In this document: positions 45,184-53,855 of the stretch, piece after piece | Numbering within the stretch: the first letter of the stretch is position 1 | Layout: each line of letters starts with the position of its first letter | Source of the DNA: JAPPLB01 sp965206655 | GTDB taxonomy: Bacteria > Acidobacteriota > Terriglobia > Bryobacterales > UBA6623 | Direction of reading: 5' to 3' | Length of the DNA stretch: 64,000 bases | NCBI GenBank assembly: GCA_965206655.1 | Contig: CBDBKC010000038.1 | Location: 62,001 to 126,000, forward strand | Position numbers and translations under genes: made by a program | The notes under the pieces: model-generated | Databases searched by the model: none | Told to the model about the DNA's origin: nothing | Seen by the model: the letters and a program-made list of their open reading frames with translations, nothing else

Positions 45184-46083
45184 TTACCTCGGCCGAAACT
45201 TCTGAACCCGCCAGTTCTTGATCTCCGCCACGTAGAGATTCCCGAGCAAGTCCACCGCCAGGTGATGCGCGTAGTTGAACTGCCCCGGCAGCTTCCCCTT
45301 CTTCCCTAGCGTCCCTAGAATCTTCCCGTTGCGATCGAGCTTGAGTACGCGATTGTTGTGCCCATCGGCCATAAAGATTTGCTGCTCCGGCGTAATATGC
45401 AATCCCCATGGCGATCCAACGTGATCCCACGCTTCGAGGAATTTGCCGTTCGAGTCGAACACCTGTATGCGATAGTTCTCACGGTCGCCGACGTAGACCT
45501 TGCCGTCAGCACCGACTGCGACCGCATGCGGCAAATTGAACTCGCCCGGTCCCTTCCCCGCCTTACCCCATGCGGTGATGAACTCTCCATCTTTAGTAAA
45601 CTTCGCGACGCGCGAATTCCCATAGCCATCGCTGACGTAGAAATCCCCGTTCGCCGCAAACGCAATATCCGTCGGACCGTCAAAATTGTCCTCGCCCTCC
45701 GCCGCCTGCCCCTTGCGCCCCATTACCATCAACACCCGTCCGACGCTGCTCAACTTCAGGACCGTGTGGTCGCCGCGATCGGTGACCCAGATATTCCCTT
45801 CCGAATCCACCTCCATCCCGTGAGCCGCGCCGAACAAACCCTCACCCATCGACCGCACGAACCTGCCGTCGCGGTCAACTTCGATGATCGGATGCTCCCC
45901 GCGGTGGAAGACGTAAACGTGCTGTTGCGGACCGACCGCCACCCCCGGCGTCTCCTGCAAATTCCATCCGGGAGGCAACTTCAACCAACCCGCCTCAAGC
46001 TCGAAGGGCAACTCCGGCGGATTTGAATCCGCTACCGCCCAACAAACAGCCAACACGAAAGCAAGCAACAACCGACTCGGCAT
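45184..46083 (-). CDS. exported NHL-repeat protein
   Basis: The ATG at 46083 has GGGGGA upstream and a signal peptide (MPSRLLLAFVLAVCWAVADS). The 299-residue product is a six-bladed NHL propeller: GAAHGMEVDSEGNIWVTDRG, PTDIAFAANGDFYVSDGYGN, FNLPHAVAVGADGKVYVGDR, GSPWGLHITPEQQIFMADGH and FNYAHHLAVDLLGNLYVAEI. Such proteins resemble peptidyl-alpha-hydroxyglycine lyases, but the active-site His/Tyr set is not obvious. It follows the cyclase-family gene by 20 bases, so they are probably cotranscribed. Confidence 0.92.
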   Translation of the reverse strand: MPSRLLLAFVLAVCWAVADSNPPELPFELEAGWLKLPPGWNLQETPGVAVGPQQHVYVFHRGEHPIIEVDRDGRFVRSMGEGLFGAAHGMEVDSEGNIWVTDRGDHTVLKLSSVGRVLMVMGRKGQAAEGEDNFDGPTDIAFAANGDFYVSDGYGNSRVAKFTKDGEFITAWGKAGKGPGEFNLPHAVAVGADGKVYVGDRENYRIQVFDSNGKFLEAWDHVGSPWGLHITPEQQIFMADGHNNRVLKLDRNGKILGTLGKKGKLPGQFNYAHHLAVDLLGNLYVAEIKNWRVQKFRPR

Positions 46084-46103
46084 AGATCCCCCAAAGAAAA
46101 CAC

Positions 46104-47114
46104 TCAGAACGTCGCGATCGGATTCAAAGGAGAACCCGTCCCGCCTTCCACCGCCAACGGAGCAGCCGTCAATAAGAACTCCCAACGCCCCTGCCGCTCC
46201 GCTTCCCTCGACAGGTCCTCCAAGTTCATCACATCGAAGATCGGCATCCCCATCGCGATTAAGACCATCTGGTGAACCGGCTGGTCGACGCCCTCGACAA
46301 GCGAAGGCTTTACATCGCTCGCCCCGTCGCTTCCGAGAATCGCCACGTCCCGACTCTTGAGCCAGGGCGCGCAGGAGGCATGCAAACCCGCCAACTTGCC
46401 GGGAGTCAACGGACCTTCCTTTGCGGCCTGCGCCGAGCGGCCCGTCCGTATGAAAACCACATCGCCGCTTCCCACCTTCACTCCGGCTTTCTTCTCCCAG
46501 GCATCAAGATCCTCGGGATAAATCGGCGTCCCCGCCTCCAGGTACGGAAGACCCTTCAGCTTCGGAATATCCATCAAAATGCCGCGTGTGAAAATGCCGG
46601 TCTTCATGTTCAACACGGACAGCTTCTGAGCACCCGCCTCCGTCACCTGTTTCTGCGAATAGCCGTTGTACATTTTGCCCTTGTAGAACATGTGGCAAAT
46701 CGCATCCAGGTGACTGTGAGCGTACCCGTGATAGAGCACCGAGTACGTATCGACGCAAAACTGACCGGGCGTGTTCAGCCCCGTCATCACCATCTTGTGT
46801 TCGAAGGGACTGGAGTTATCCGGGGTCTTGACCTTGTTCACGTTGTGCGAGAGAGACACGGACACGCCGGACCGAACCAGCTTCGCCGCCGCCCTACGCT
46901 TCTGTGGAGTGATGAGGTTCATCGTCCCCAGCTCGTCATCCTTGCCCCAGCGGCCCCAGTTCGACAACTCTTCCATCCAGTTGTCGACCATTTCTTTCGT
47001 AACGTTATGGCTCCCCTGGGCGGACGCCTCCTCCAGGGATCCCATCGGTAGTAACATCACAATCAGCACCACGGCCAAACCGCAACCCGAAACAATCAAT
47101 CCGCCAGCACGCAT
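46104..47114 (-). CDS. exported cyclase-family (kynurenine formamidase-like) hydrolase
   Basis: I start at ATG 47114, with GGAG six bases upstream and a signal peptide (MRAGGLIVSGCGLAVVLIVM). The 336-residue product has GRWGKDDELGTMNLITPQKR, VSVSLSHNVN, then the metal-binding motif YAHSHLDAICHMFYKGKMYN. VSGD-type VGSGDVVFIRTGRSAQAAKE and DVAILGSDGASDVKPSLVEG follow. Cyclase-family enzymes are metal-dependent amidohydrolases; the WGxxDELGTLN opening is seen in a large uncharacterised subgroup. Export to the periplasm is unusual compared with kynurenine formamidases. Confidence 0.9.
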   Translation of the reverse strand: MRAGGLIVSGCGLAVVLIVMLLPMGSLEEASAQGSHNVTKEMVDNWMEELSNWGRWGKDDELGTMNLITPQKRRAAAKLVRSGVSVSLSHNVNKVKTPDNSSPFEHKMVMTGLNTPGQFCVDTYSVLYHGYAHSHLDAICHMFYKGKMYNGYSQKQVTEAGAQKLSVLNMKTGIFTRGILMDIPKLKGLPYLEAGTPIYPEDLDAWEKKAGVKVGSGDVVFIRTGRSAQAAKEGPLTPGKLAGLHASCAPWLKSRDVAILGSDGASDVKPSLVEGVDQPVHQMVLIAMGMPIFDVMNLEDLSREAERQGRWEFLLTAAPLAVEGGTGSPLNPIATF

Positions 47115-47189
47115 GAGCATCTCCACCCGTTTTTTTGAGAAACGACGACCCGACTTGCCTTCGAAACCAGTCTGTGACCCGTCGCTGCC

Positions 47190-47195
47190 TATAAT
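47190..47195 (+). promoter_or_regulatory. consensus -10 box upstream of the CehA/McbA-like gene
   Basis: A perfect TATAAT lies 44 bases before the ATG at 47239, in the 124-base gap to the divergent cyclase-family gene. A TG sits two bases upstream of it, close to an extended -10. No good -35 hexamer is found at 16-18 bases. Transcription would begin near 47202. Confidence 0.45.
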
Positions 47196-47238
47196 AACTG
47201 CGTCGTCGTCTCCACGCATCGCCCCAAGGAGAAACATC

Positions 47239-48774
47239 ATGCCACGCAACTACCTGGCCTTTGCCATTCGAGCCGGTTTCATCGTCGTCATGGCGGTCGT
47301 CGCCTTCATCGCCCGTGAAACCGGATCAACAGCCGCTACCTCCGGTCCCGACCCTGACGAGCGATTCGTCATGGAGCTCGCAGTACCCGTCGGCAAGCTG
47401 TCGATCGAAGTCATGGAAGGTCGCTCGGGCGTCCATCTCCCGTCGCGCCTCTACTTCTCTCACGCCGATGGACGTTCCGAGCCGCCGACCGTCGGCCGCT
47501 TCAAGAACTTCATCGTCAGCGCCTCGGGACTCGAGGAAAAGACCTTGCCCGTCGGCGAATACGAAGTTCACATCTCGCGCGGCATCGAATACACCCTCGA
47601 CCACCAAACCGTCAAGATCAAAGAAGGCGAGACGACGTATCTCTCATCCAGGCTAGAGCGCGCCATCGACACCAGCGGGTTCGTCTCATCCGACTTCCAC
47701 CTGCATCTCATGTTCGCCATGCGTGACGGCGCGATCGTCTCCGCCGCCGAAGGGATCGACCTGCTCACCGCCACCGACCATAACATCCTCAAGGACTACG
47801 CTCCCTACATTGAGGATCTGAATCTCGGCCGCTTCATGAGGTCCGTCGTCGGCGCTGAGATCGACACCAGCTTCGGCCACTTCAACAGTTTTCCGCTCTC
47901 AACGAATCCCTGGGACAACCGCGAGTACCGCAAGGCCATCCGAACACCCGGCGAGCTCCTTCGCCTCATACGCCAGGACCCCGGCGAAGAAATCGTGCAA
48001 GTCAACCATCCGCGACGACTCGAATCCAACCCCGGCAGCGGCTACTTCGACGGCCGTCTCAACCGCGAGACGTCTGAGTTCGACTATCCCTATTTCGAAA
48101 CCGGATTCGACCAGTTCGAGGTCTTCAACGCCCTTACCGACAGCCCCAGCGAGCACATCGGCCGCACTCCCCTCGTCAATCAAAAACTCAAGGATTGGTA
48201 CAGTTTCCTCAACCGTGGAATCCTCATCACCGGCGTCGCCAATACCGACGCGCACCGCTACCCCAGCGAGCTACCCGGCTACCCGCGCAACTATGTCCTC
48301 TCCGACACCGACAATCCATGGGAAATCGAGCCGGACAGGATAGTCGACGCCCTCAAGAATCGCGCTTCCACGGCGTCATTCGGACCCTTCCTTCGATTCG
48401 CCGTGAATGGCGCTCCGGTCGGATCTATCCTCACTGACCGCGACGGCTCGGTCAACCTGAGTGTGGAAGTCCAGTCGGCTCCGTGGATTCCCGTGGAGAC
48501 CGTCGAGATCATCCGCAACGGCGAAGTCATCAACACCTTCACAGTTGACGCGGCGGAGCCCGAACAGAGCCTGCACTTCGAAAGAGAACTTCAGATAGAA
48601 CTCGATCAGGACGCCTGGTACCTCGTCATCGCGACGTCACAGAAGCGCTGGGAGAAGCCATTCGAGAACTTCAGCTCTTTCTCTTTCACGAACCCCATCT
48701 TCGTTGACGTTGACGGTAATGGCTACTTCGACCCACCGAATGGCGGATACCCCTTGAAGCCAAGCGACGACTAG
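47239..48774 (+). CDS. CehA/McbA-family PHP-domain metallohydrolase, exported
   Basis: The ATG at 47239 has AAGGAG upstream. The 511-residue product begins with a signal anchor (AFAIRAGFIVVMAVVAFIA) and a beta-rich region that looks like a carboxypeptidase-regulatory fold (TLPVGEYEVHISRGIEYTLD). The PHP domain follows: SSDFHLHLMFAMRDGAIVSA (HxH), LLTATDHNILKDY, VVGAEIDTSFGHFNSFPLST, IVQVNHPRR and GVANTDAHRYPSELPGYPRN. PHP hydrolases of the CehA/McbA group use a multinuclear metal centre; CehA hydrolyses carbaryl. The natural substrate here is unknown. Confidence 0.92.
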   Translation: MPRNYLAFAIRAGFIVVMAVVAFIARETGSTAATSGPDPDERFVMELAVPVGKLSIEVMEGRSGVHLPSRLYFSHADGRSEPPTVGRFKNFIVSASGLEEKTLPVGEYEVHISRGIEYTLDHQTVKIKEGETTYLSSRLERAIDTSGFVSSDFHLHLMFAMRDGAIVSAAEGIDLLTATDHNILKDYAPYIEDLNLGRFMRSVVGAEIDTSFGHFNSFPLSTNPWDNREYRKAIRTPGELLRLIRQDPGEEIVQVNHPRRLESNPGSGYFDGRLNRETSEFDYPYFETGFDQFEVFNALTDSPSEHIGRTPLVNQKLKDWYSFLNRGILITGVANTDAHRYPSELPGYPRNYVLSDTDNPWEIEPDRIVDALKNRASTASFGPFLRFAVNGAPVGSILTDRDGSVNLSVEVQSAPWIPVETVEIIRNGEVINTFTVDAAEPEQSLHFERELQIELDQDAWYLVIATSQKRWEKPFENFSSFSFTNPIFVDVDGNGYFDPPNGGYPLKPSDD

Positions 48775-48812
48775 TCCTTCCGAACCTGATACCCTCATCC
48801 CCGGAGGTCAAA

Positions 48813-49166
48813 ATGATCCTGAATCGGATTGGCGTATTGTCGGTTGCCCGTATGCTGGGTGCACTCTACGCAGGCATCGGACTCATTCTTGGGGTGTTCT
48901 TTTCTCTCGCCTCGGCTCTCGGTGGGCTTGCCGCCTCCATGGCGGCCAACACGGAAGAGGCCGCCGGTGCTCTCATCGCGATCCTGTTCGGAGTCGGGGC
49001 CATCATCTTCGTGCCGGTGATGTATGGGATGATGGGTTTCCTGGCGGGCGCTTTGATGGCCTCGTTCTACAACCTGCTAGCCGGCGTCTTCGGAGGGATC
49101 GAGCTGAGCTTTGTCAACCAACCCGCGGCTGGTGCACCGCCCGCCGCACCAGCCCAAGCGCCCTAA
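48813..49166 (+). CDS. small membrane protein, DUF3566-like
   Basis: A 117-residue protein with GGAGG before the ATG. It has two long hydrophobic helices (ALYAGIGLILGVFFSLASAL and IAILFGVGAIIFVPVMYGMM) and the segment FLAGALMASFYNLLAGVFGG, ending in a Pro/Ala-rich tail. The LYAGIGL...YGMMGFLxGALMAxxYN pattern is that of small DUF3566-like membrane proteins. No function is known. It lies 38 bases after the CehA-like gene. Confidence 0.8.
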   Translation: MILNRIGVLSVARMLGALYAGIGLILGVFFSLASALGGLAASMAANTEEAAGALIAILFGVGAIIFVPVMYGMMGFLAGALMASFYNLLAGVFGGIELSFVNQPAAGAPPAAPAQAP

Positions 49167-49186
49167 AGCGACACACCGGTACGCCG

Positions 49187-49714
49187 CTACAAATCAATCC
49201 GGTAGTAAACCGCGTCACGCGGCTCAAGATCGTCCGCGTAACTATCCCGCAAGTACCGAAGATCGTACGCCCCCCATTTGCGGCTGATCCGGCCCATCCC
49301 CTCCGCAATCCCCACGCGGTAACGCCCGGTGATGTACTTGAAGCCGCCCCGCCGCGCGCGCTCGATTTGATTCGCCTTCAGCGCCGACCCGATTCCCTGC
49401 CCCTGACGCCCGGGCGAAACAATCAAGTCCGCGGCATACAGGGTTGTCCGGTGTCCGAACTCCGCATCATCTCTTACCCATTGCATGTCGGGAAAGAACT
49501 CCGGCGGCCCGCCCATACAAAACCCGACGACCCGCTCTTCCTCTTCGACAGCGACCGCCCCAATAGAGCCGTCTGCCCTCAGGACATCAAGAAGGTGCGC
49601 CTCCGTTCCCCGCCGTGCAGGCTCGAAACACTCCTCCTCGATCGCCATCACCTGCGCGCCCCAACGTGGCCAGTCACGCGAACCAATACCGACGATGCGA
49701 TAGGCCTGCGTCAC
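49187..49714 (-). CDS. GNAT-family N-acetyltransferase
   Basis: A 175-residue protein with the GNAT acetyl-CoA motif A: LYAADLIVSPGRQGQGIGSA followed by LKANQIERARRGGFKYITG. The N-terminal half has GAVAVEEEERVVGFCMGGPP. GNAT enzymes acetylate amines on small molecules or proteins. It ends convergently with the DUF3566-like gene and lies 28 bases upstream of pheT's stop-distal neighbour. The substrate is unknown. Confidence 0.88.
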   Translation of the reverse strand: MTQAYRIVGIGSRDWPRWGAQVMAIEEECFEPARRGTEAHLLDVLRADGSIGAVAVEEEERVVGFCMGGPPEFFPDMQWVRDDAEFGHRTTLYAADLIVSPGRQGQGIGSALKANQIERARRGGFKYITGRYRVGIAEGMGRISRKWGAYDLRYLRDSYADDLEPRDAVYYRIDL

Positions 49715-49742
49715 AACACCCGTCCGCCCGCGGACTACCCAG

Positions 49743-51770
49743 TTACTTGCGTTGCTCGATCCCCAACGCCGTCAGCTTCCCAACCACGCTCTCCGTGTAG
49801 GCGTTCACCTCTTCATCGGTGAGACTTTCGCTGGGTTTCCGCCAAACCGTGCGTAGCAGCAAACTATATCGCCCCGCCGCGACCTGCTTGCCGCGGAAGA
49901 TCTCCACCGGCTCAATCGAAACCAGGTGTTCGGGCTTCCCCACAGCTTCAGCAATCGTGGAAAAAACCGTCCCTTCCGGGACCAACAACGACAGATCGCG
50001 ATCAACCGCCGGAACCTTCGGAAGCGGTTCGTAGCGCACTATTCGTAGAGATGCGGCGAACAGCGGATCAAGAAGAATTTCGGCAACCCACAGCGGCTGT
50101 CGAAACTTCTCTTCAGGCAGCGATTTCGGATCAACCTCGCCCAAGAATCCCAGAGTTTCAGTTCCACCTCTGATGCGAGCGGCGGCGCCTGGCCGATAGT
50201 ACGCCGGGATGTCCTCGCTGTCAAAGCTAACCTCAATCGGAAATGCTTCAAGCAGTGCATGAATGTCAGCCTTCAAATCAAAGAAAGTAAAAGAACACCC
50301 CGTGTCTCCGAGCGTAGCCGGACGCGCCGAGCCCGTCGCCCCCAGGGTCAAAACAGCCGGCTCCTCGTGCCCATCGTCACTGGCGCGGTACAGCCGCCCC
50401 ATCTCGAACAGCCGCACATCATACTCACCGCGGTTGATGTTCCACGTAAGAGCGCGAAGCATCGACGGAACCGAGGAGTTCCGCATGCAGTTCTGGAGCT
50501 CCGTCAGCGGATTCTTAAGCGGCACCGCTTCCCAACGGCCAAAGCGTACAGCATCGGCGCTGTCCATGAACGACAACGCAACGTTTTCGCTGTAGCCGAG
50601 CGAACGTGCGCCGCGGCGTAGATCGTCCGTGATCCGGCGGTCCGCTGGATCTTCAGGAGGAACGCTTGCTTTAGGCAGCGTCTTCTCAAGACGGTCATAG
50701 CCGTGGATGCGGATTACCTCTTCGACGAGATCGATCTCCCGTTCCACATCGAGGCGGGCCGTGGGCGGCGTAACGCTCCAGCCCTCGTCGGCGGGCCTTA
50801 CCGCGAAACCGAGAGCGGTGAGGATTCGCTCCACCTCGGCGTCGGGAATAGAGACGCCCAATAACTGCTCGAGCCGGGCGCGCCGCAGCGGGATTGCCGC
50901 ACGATCGGCAGGCGACGGGTAGACATCGATGACGCCTTTCAAAATCTTGCCGCCGGCGAACTCCGCCAGCAGCACCGCAATACGGTCGGCCGCTGGGACG
51001 GTCGCGCCCACATCGGCGCCACGCTCGAAGCGATGGGACGCCTCGGTGTGCATGCCGAATCCCCGCGACGTCTTGCGAACCGAACTGGGCTGGAACCAGG
51101 CGCTTTCGATCAGCACGTTCCGCGTCTTATCGGAGATCTCCGTGTCCAGCCCGCCCATCACCCCTGCGAGCGCCACGGGCCGTGCGGCGTCCGCGATTAC
51201 GAGATGTTCGTCGTTTAGTTCATGATCGACGCCGTCGAGCGTCCGCAATCGCTCGCCGGGCAACGCCGTGCGAACGATAATCTTGTTCTCGCCCAACAGA
51301 TCCAGGTCGAAGGCGTGCGTCGGTTGACCGGTCTCGAGCAGAACGTAATTCGTAATATCCGCGATATTGTTGATCGCGCGAATGCCGCACAACTCCAGCC
51401 GCTTCGCTATCCACTCCGGCGACGGCTTGACTTCCACATCGACCACCACCCGCCCCGCATATCGCGAGCACAACTCCGCATCCACGATCTCGATCGCCGC
51501 ACGGGTTGAAGCCTCGGGCTCTTGCTCGGGAACCACAACCACGGGCGGATTCAGCGGGCGGTCACACACGGCGGCAATCTCGCGCGCGATGCCGAGATGG
51601 TTCATTGCATCGGGACGGTTGGCCGTAATCTCAACTTCGTAGACCGTCTCGCCGTCTTCTTCAACGATCTCGTCGACCGTCATGCCGGCCATGGTCAGCT
51701 TGTCCGCCAACTCTTCCGGGCTTTCCGGAATGTCGACGTAGTCCTTCAGCCAACTGTAGAGAATGCGCAT
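49743..51770 (-). CDS. pheT: phenylalanyl-tRNA synthetase beta subunit, without the EMAP-like tRNA-binding domain
   Basis: A 675-residue PheT starting MRILYSWLKDYVDIPESPEE. The B3/B4 editing region (ITANRPDAMNHLGIAREIAA), the B5 domain (ATVPAADRIAVLLAEFAGGK region), the catalytic-like core and a C-terminal ferredoxin-fold anticodon-binding domain (VPAVDRDLSLLVPEGTVFST) are present. Compared with 790-800-residue PheT such as E. coli, the roughly 110-residue EMAP-like OB-fold after residue 40 is absent, since VDEIVEEDGETVYEVEITAN runs straight through. Short PheTs of this type exist in several phyla. Its ATG overlaps the pheS stop as TGATG. Confidence 0.96.
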   Translation of the reverse strand: MRILYSWLKDYVDIPESPEELADKLTMAGMTVDEIVEEDGETVYEVEITANRPDAMNHLGIAREIAAVCDRPLNPPVVVVPEQEPEASTRAAIEIVDAELCSRYAGRVVVDVEVKPSPEWIAKRLELCGIRAINNIADITNYVLLETGQPTHAFDLDLLGENKIIVRTALPGERLRTLDGVDHELNDEHLVIADAARPVALAGVMGGLDTEISDKTRNVLIESAWFQPSSVRKTSRGFGMHTEASHRFERGADVGATVPAADRIAVLLAEFAGGKILKGVIDVYPSPADRAAIPLRRARLEQLLGVSIPDAEVERILTALGFAVRPADEGWSVTPPTARLDVEREIDLVEEVIRIHGYDRLEKTLPKASVPPEDPADRRITDDLRRGARSLGYSENVALSFMDSADAVRFGRWEAVPLKNPLTELQNCMRNSSVPSMLRALTWNINRGEYDVRLFEMGRLYRASDDGHEEPAVLTLGATGSARPATLGDTGCSFTFFDLKADIHALLEAFPIEVSFDSEDIPAYYRPGAAARIRGGTETLGFLGEVDPKSLPEEKFRQPLWVAEILLDPLFAASLRIVRYEPLPKVPAVDRDLSLLVPEGTVFSTIAEAVGKPEHLVSIEPVEIFRGKQVAAGRYSLLLRTVWRKPSESLTDEEVNAYTESVVGKLTALGIEQRK

Positions 51771-52813
51771 CAGCGGAACTGCCTCAGGAAGCGAACATCC
51801 CCCTGAAACAGGAGTTGAATGTCCGTAATGTTGTACTTCAGCATCGCGAAGCGGTCGATGCCCAACCCGAACGCGAAACCGGAGTATTCTTCAGGGTCGT
51901 AGCCCACGTGCTGAAACACGCCCGGATCGATCATGCCGCAGCCGAGTACTTCGATGAAGCCCCGCCCTTCCCAGTAGATGTCGACCTCGGCGCTGGGCTC
52001 AGTAAACGGGAAGAAACTAGGCCGGAAGCGGATGCGCGTGTCTTGCCCGAAGAACCGCCGCAGAAAATAGTCAAGCGTTCCTTTCAGGTCGCTGAAAGTA
52101 ATGTCGCGGTCAACAGCGAATCCTTCGACCTGGTGGAACATCGGGCTGTGCGTCGAGTCCGCCGTGTCATTGCGGTAAACCTTGCCGGGGACGAGGTACC
52201 GCAGCGGCGGCTTTTGCGATTCCATGATGCGAATCTGATTCGGCGACGTGTGCGTCCGCAGCAGCGAACCGTCTTTCAGAAACAGCGTGTCCATCTCGTC
52301 CACAGCGGGATGGTCCGCGGGAAAGTTGAGCGCCTCGAAGTTGTAATAGAAGCTTTCGATCTCGGGCCCCTCGGCGACCGAGTAGCCGAGGCCGTGGAAT
52401 ATGTATTCCACTTCGTCGAAGACGAGTTGCAGTGGATGCGGCGAACCGATCAAACGCGGCGGACCCGGCAGGGTCACGTCAATGCCGCCGTCGCCCTTTT
52501 CCTTCGGACCCAGGTTCGACTTGGCGTCGGTGAGACCGGCTTCGACGTACTTCTTCGTTTCGTTCTGAAGACGGCCGACTTGCGGTTTGAACTCGCGCGG
52601 GGCCTTCTTCAGCCAGTGGTCGTTGGCGTGGGTGAGGAGGCCGTTCTTGCGGCCCGCCCAGCGGTCACGAAAGGCCTTCAGTTGGTCTTCGGAAGCAACA
52701 ACGCTCTTCTCGGCGTCGAACGACGAGCGCAACTCCGCGTAAAGGCTGTCGACGGTGTCGCCGCCGGCCAGTAGAGCATCGAGATCCAGGGAGGTCTTTT
52801 CGTCGATCGCCAT
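51770..52813 (-). CDS. pheS: phenylalanyl-tRNA synthetase alpha subunit
   Basis: A 347-residue PheS. The N-terminal coiled coil (LKAFRDRWAGRKNGLLTHAN) is followed by the class II catalytic core: motif 2 region THSPMFHQVEGFAVDRDITF, FRPSFFPFTEPSAEVDIYWE, IEVLGCGMIDPGVFQHVGYD and motif 3 GFAFGLGIDRFAMLKYNI. It charges tRNA-Phe as an alpha2beta2 complex with PheT. It follows rplT by 17 bases and is translationally coupled to pheT. Confidence 0.98.
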   Translation of the reverse strand: MAIDEKTSLDLDALLAGGDTVDSLYAELRSSFDAEKSVVASEDQLKAFRDRWAGRKNGLLTHANDHWLKKAPREFKPQVGRLQNETKKYVEAGLTDAKSNLGPKEKGDGGIDVTLPGPPRLIGSPHPLQLVFDEVEYIFHGLGYSVAEGPEIESFYYNFEALNFPADHPAVDEMDTLFLKDGSLLRTHTSPNQIRIMESQKPPLRYLVPGKVYRNDTADSTHSPMFHQVEGFAVDRDITFSDLKGTLDYFLRRFFGQDTRIRFRPSFFPFTEPSAEVDIYWEGRGFIEVLGCGMIDPGVFQHVGYDPEEYSGFAFGLGIDRFAMLKYNITDIQLLFQGDVRFLRQFR

Positions 52814-52830
52814 CCCAACGAACCCCCGGC

Positions 52831-53220
52831 CTATTCCGCGGCCGGAGCCTCGGAGACAGGCTGCGCTTCGAGCGCCTTCTTCGCCGCTTCCACTACCTGC
52901 GCGAAGCCGGTCTCGTCGTGGACCGCCATCTCAGCGAGAACCTTGCGATTCAGATCGATGCCCGCGAGCTTGAGACCGTGGATCAAACGACTATAGGAGA
53001 GCCCGTTCTGCCGGCACGCCGCGCCGATACGGATGATCCACAGTCCGCGGAAGTCGCGCTTTTTGAGGCGTCGGCCGATGTAGGCGAACTTCTGTCCGCG
53101 CTCGACCGCTTCTTTGGCGTAGCGGAAGAGCTTGCTCTTGCGCTGGTAGTAGCCCTTCGCTTGGGCGAGAATCTTCTTACGTCGATTGCGGCGTTTGGCG
53201 CCGCGTGTGACTCTTGGCAC
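52831..53220 (-). CDS. rplT: 50S ribosomal protein L20
   Basis: A 129-residue L20 starting MPRVTRGAKRRNRRKKILAQ, with AKGYYQRKSKLFRYAKEAVE, RDFRGLWIIRIGAACRQNGL and SYSRLIHGLKLAGIDLNRKV. It has an extra C-terminal tail of about ten residues (EAQPVSEAPAAE) compared with the usual 115-120. L20 binds 23S rRNA early in assembly and in other bacteria represses the rpmI-rplT mRNA. Confidence 0.98.
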   Translation of the reverse strand: MPRVTRGAKRRNRRKKILAQAKGYYQRKSKLFRYAKEAVERGQKFAYIGRRLKKRDFRGLWIIRIGAACRQNGLSYSRLIHGLKLAGIDLNRKVLAEMAVHDETGFAQVVEAAKKALEAQPVSEAPAAE

Positions 53221-53330
53221 GGTTTCCTCCTTCGGCCACTCACCTGTGAAACTCGGCGGGGCCTTGTTGATATCGGCGGCAGGGCAGGCACGTGCCTGTG
53301 GCGCTGCTCGCTCGCCTAAGAAAAATCGAC

Positions 53331-53525
53331 TTAAACGGAGATCATACCCCTGATCGCCTTCTCCATCGTCGGGCTAACCAGGGTGCTGTGGCGCAGCTTG
53401 CGTTTTCTCTTCTTGGTCTTCTTGGTAAGGATGTGGCTCTTCATCGAGTGGTTGCGCTTCACTTTGCCGGTTCCGGTCAGCTTGAAGCGCTTACTCGCTC
53501 CTCGATGTGATTTCTGCTTTGGCAT
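53331..53525 (-). CDS. rpmI: 50S ribosomal protein L35
   Basis: A 64-residue L35: MPKQKSHRGASKRFKLTGTG, KVKRNHSMKSHILTKKTKKR and KRKLRHSTLVSPTMEKAIRG. Length and sequence match the family. It is the first gene of the rpmI-rplT-pheS-pheT unit here. infC, which normally precedes it, is absent. Confidence 0.98.
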   Translation of the reverse strand: MPKQKSHRGASKRFKLTGTGKVKRNHSMKSHILTKKTKKRKRKLRHSTLVSPTMEKAIRGMISV

Positions 53526-53677
53526 GACAGTACCTGCGTCCCCGCTCTAAACGGGTGCATCCGTTGCCGCTTCTTTCCCGCCCCGGCACGACCTACTGAA
53601 GGTCAAGCAACGGTTCAATCTTCCTAAAGTCGGGAAAAGAGCTGAAGCGGACCGAACCGGCCCCGGATTTAACGATC

Positions 53678-53683
53678 AGTATA
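53678..53683 (-). promoter_or_regulatory. probable -10 box of the rpmI-rplT-pheST operon
   Basis: TATACT on the minus strand lies about 150 bases before the rpmI ATG. No convincing -35 is seen at 17 bases. A start near 53671 would leave a leader of roughly 146 bases, long enough for an L20-binding regulatory structure. The rest of the 330-base gap (53526-53855) holds no gene that I can see. Confidence 0.35.
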
Positions 53684-53855
53684 GCACCGCCCCTCGGAGG
53701 TTCATCAGCATAAGCCGTGGGCGGCAACACCCACCGGTGCGGCCCTCGTTCTTGAGGTCGGCACTACGGTTCATGTCTACAAGGATACGTTTCAAGTCGA
53801 AGTAGGGGGCATCCGTGATAGGCTGTGATGCCGGTGGTCACGCTGAGAGTCTCAC

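Noticed and set aside
46771..47238. 156-residue N-terminal extension of the CehA/McbA-like protein
   Set aside because: It is antisense to the cyclase-family gene, and the ATG at 47239 has a good Shine-Dalgarno and begins a signal segment.
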